This document shows positions 5,951-6,437 of a DNA stretch of 6,437 bases, one piece after another (the first letter of the stretch is position 1; the number at the start of each line of letters is the position of its first letter). The stretch is from Candidatus Avipropionibacterium avicola (GTDB lineage: Bacteria > Actinomycetota > Actinomycetes > Propionibacteriales > Propionibacteriaceae). The stretch spans positions 1 to 6,437 of the forward strand of contig DVLP01000022.1 in NCBI GenBank assembly GCA_018715445.1. Reading direction: 5' to 3'. Under the pieces are notes generated by a model that was given only the letters and a program-made list of their open reading frames with translations, had not been told where the DNA came from and did not search any database. The position numbers and the translations under genes were made by a program.

Positions 5951-6437
5951 CGCACCCGTACCTTCTTGGTGAACTCGGAGATGAACAACTCGCGGACCTG
6001 ATCGTTGTCGATCATGCCCTCGGAGTTGCGCAGCTTCCCGCTGGCGACCTTGGCACAGACCACGGCCCAGGCCTGACCCATCGCGAAGGTGAAGGTGCTG
6101 GCCACCCCGGCACCGATCGCACCACCGGCTGCGGTGCCGACACCGGGCACCAGCTTGAGCAGCCCGGTGAAGGTCGCTCGTCCGACCTGGGTCGCCGCCG
6201 TCGTCGACGCGACCGCGAGCAGTGCCGCCCGCTCGAACTTGATCTTGTAGATCTGGGCGATCCGGGCCATCATCCCGAGCTGGATCGGCACCAGAATCGC
6301 CGCATCGGAGAACGGGATCGGGCTGGCCGCGGCAGCGGCGGCGGCACCAGCGCCGATCACGATGTGGCGTTGCGCCTCCGCCCTCTTCCTCTTCGTGTCA
6401 ATCTGCTGCGCCGCGATGAGGGCCCCGTGGACTGCTT
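5935..6437 (-). CDS. DUF697-domain protein, probable C-terminus of a membrane-associated GTPase (partial)
   Basis: The frame is open from its TGA at 5935-5937 to the right window edge, so 167 codons of the C-terminal part are visible and the start lies outside. A GTG at 6360 could be mistaken for a start, but the residues upstream of it (ALIAAQQIDTKRKRAEAQRH) continue the conserved domain. The pattern ASPIPFSDAAILVPIQLGMMARI, followed by GRATFTGLLKLVPGVGTAAGGAIGAGVASTFTFAMGQAW, is typical of DUF697, a hydrophobic domain with membrane helices found after Era-like GTPase domains and in YcjF-like proteins. The tail is charged (LRNSEGMIDNDQVRELFISEFTKKVRVRQ). Whether a GTPase domain precedes it cannot be seen. 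It converges on the AMP-binding gene with a 16-base overlap and no terminator between them. Function not known. Confidence 0.8.
   Translation of the reverse strand, partial: AVHGALIAAQQIDTKRKRAEAQRHIVIGAGAAAAAAASPIPFSDAAILVPIQLGMMARIAQIYKIKFERAALLAVASTTAATQVGRATFTGLLKLVPGVGTAAGGAIGAGVASTFTFAMGQAWAVVCAKVASGKLRNSEGMIDNDQVRELFISEFTKKVRVRQESR

Noticed and set aside
5935..6360. Complete 141-residue gene starting at GTG 6360
   Set aside because: The frame is open to the window edge, and upstream residues continue the DUF697 pattern, so it is a partial larger gene.
1..6437. Mobile element, CRISPR array or phage-defence system
   Set aside because: I saw no transposase or integrase motifs, no terminal inverted repeats, no regularly spaced repeats beyond the PHO box, and no defence-type domains.

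Overview
The window is GC-rich, gene-dense chromosomal DNA from an actinobacterium. The main reasons are GTG/TGA usage with C or G in third codon positions, a SenX3/PhoR-type kinase divergent from phoU across a PHO box, and several starts that look leaderless. A propionibacterial-type lineage is possible, but I cannot prove the genus from the sequence.

Left part (1-2429): phosphate sensing and glycolysis. A sensor histidine kinase (SenX3/PhoR type, minus strand, C-terminus cut by the window edge) is divergent from phoU (plus strand). The 141-base gap between them holds four 11-base-spaced copies of a GTTCAC-like unit, the layout of an actinobacterial PHO box, so the response regulator (probably encoded just left of the window) is likely to control both genes. 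phoU converges on a phosphoglycerate mutase gene (gpmA, minus strand), with a symmetrical GC-rich hairpin as a bidirectional terminator between them.

Middle part (2430-3854): gpmA is divergent from a YdfG-like short-chain dehydrogenase (SDR). The 123-base gap carries a 12-base direct repeat. The SDR ends directly against a YbjN-domain gene on the minus strand; the two stop codons abut in TGATCA. A YbjN gene, an SDR, a phosphoglycerate mutase and a SenX3-type kinase are also neighbours in mycobacteria, where mshA lies among them; no mshA is present here.

Right part (3855-6437): divergent from the YbjN gene is a two-gene operon with TGATG coupling. It encodes a second SDR, resembling those of fatty-acyl reductases, and a short AMP-binding (acyl-CoA ligase-like) protein that ends before the usual catalytic lysine region. 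Its 3' end overlaps by 16 bases the end of a convergent, incomplete gene carrying a DUF697 membrane domain, probably the C-terminus of a membrane-associated GTPase.

Most of the window is conserved core genome. The least explained parts are the SDR2/short-ligase pair, the repeats upstream of the first SDR, and the likely leaderless starts. I found no mobile element, CRISPR array, rRNA or tRNA.
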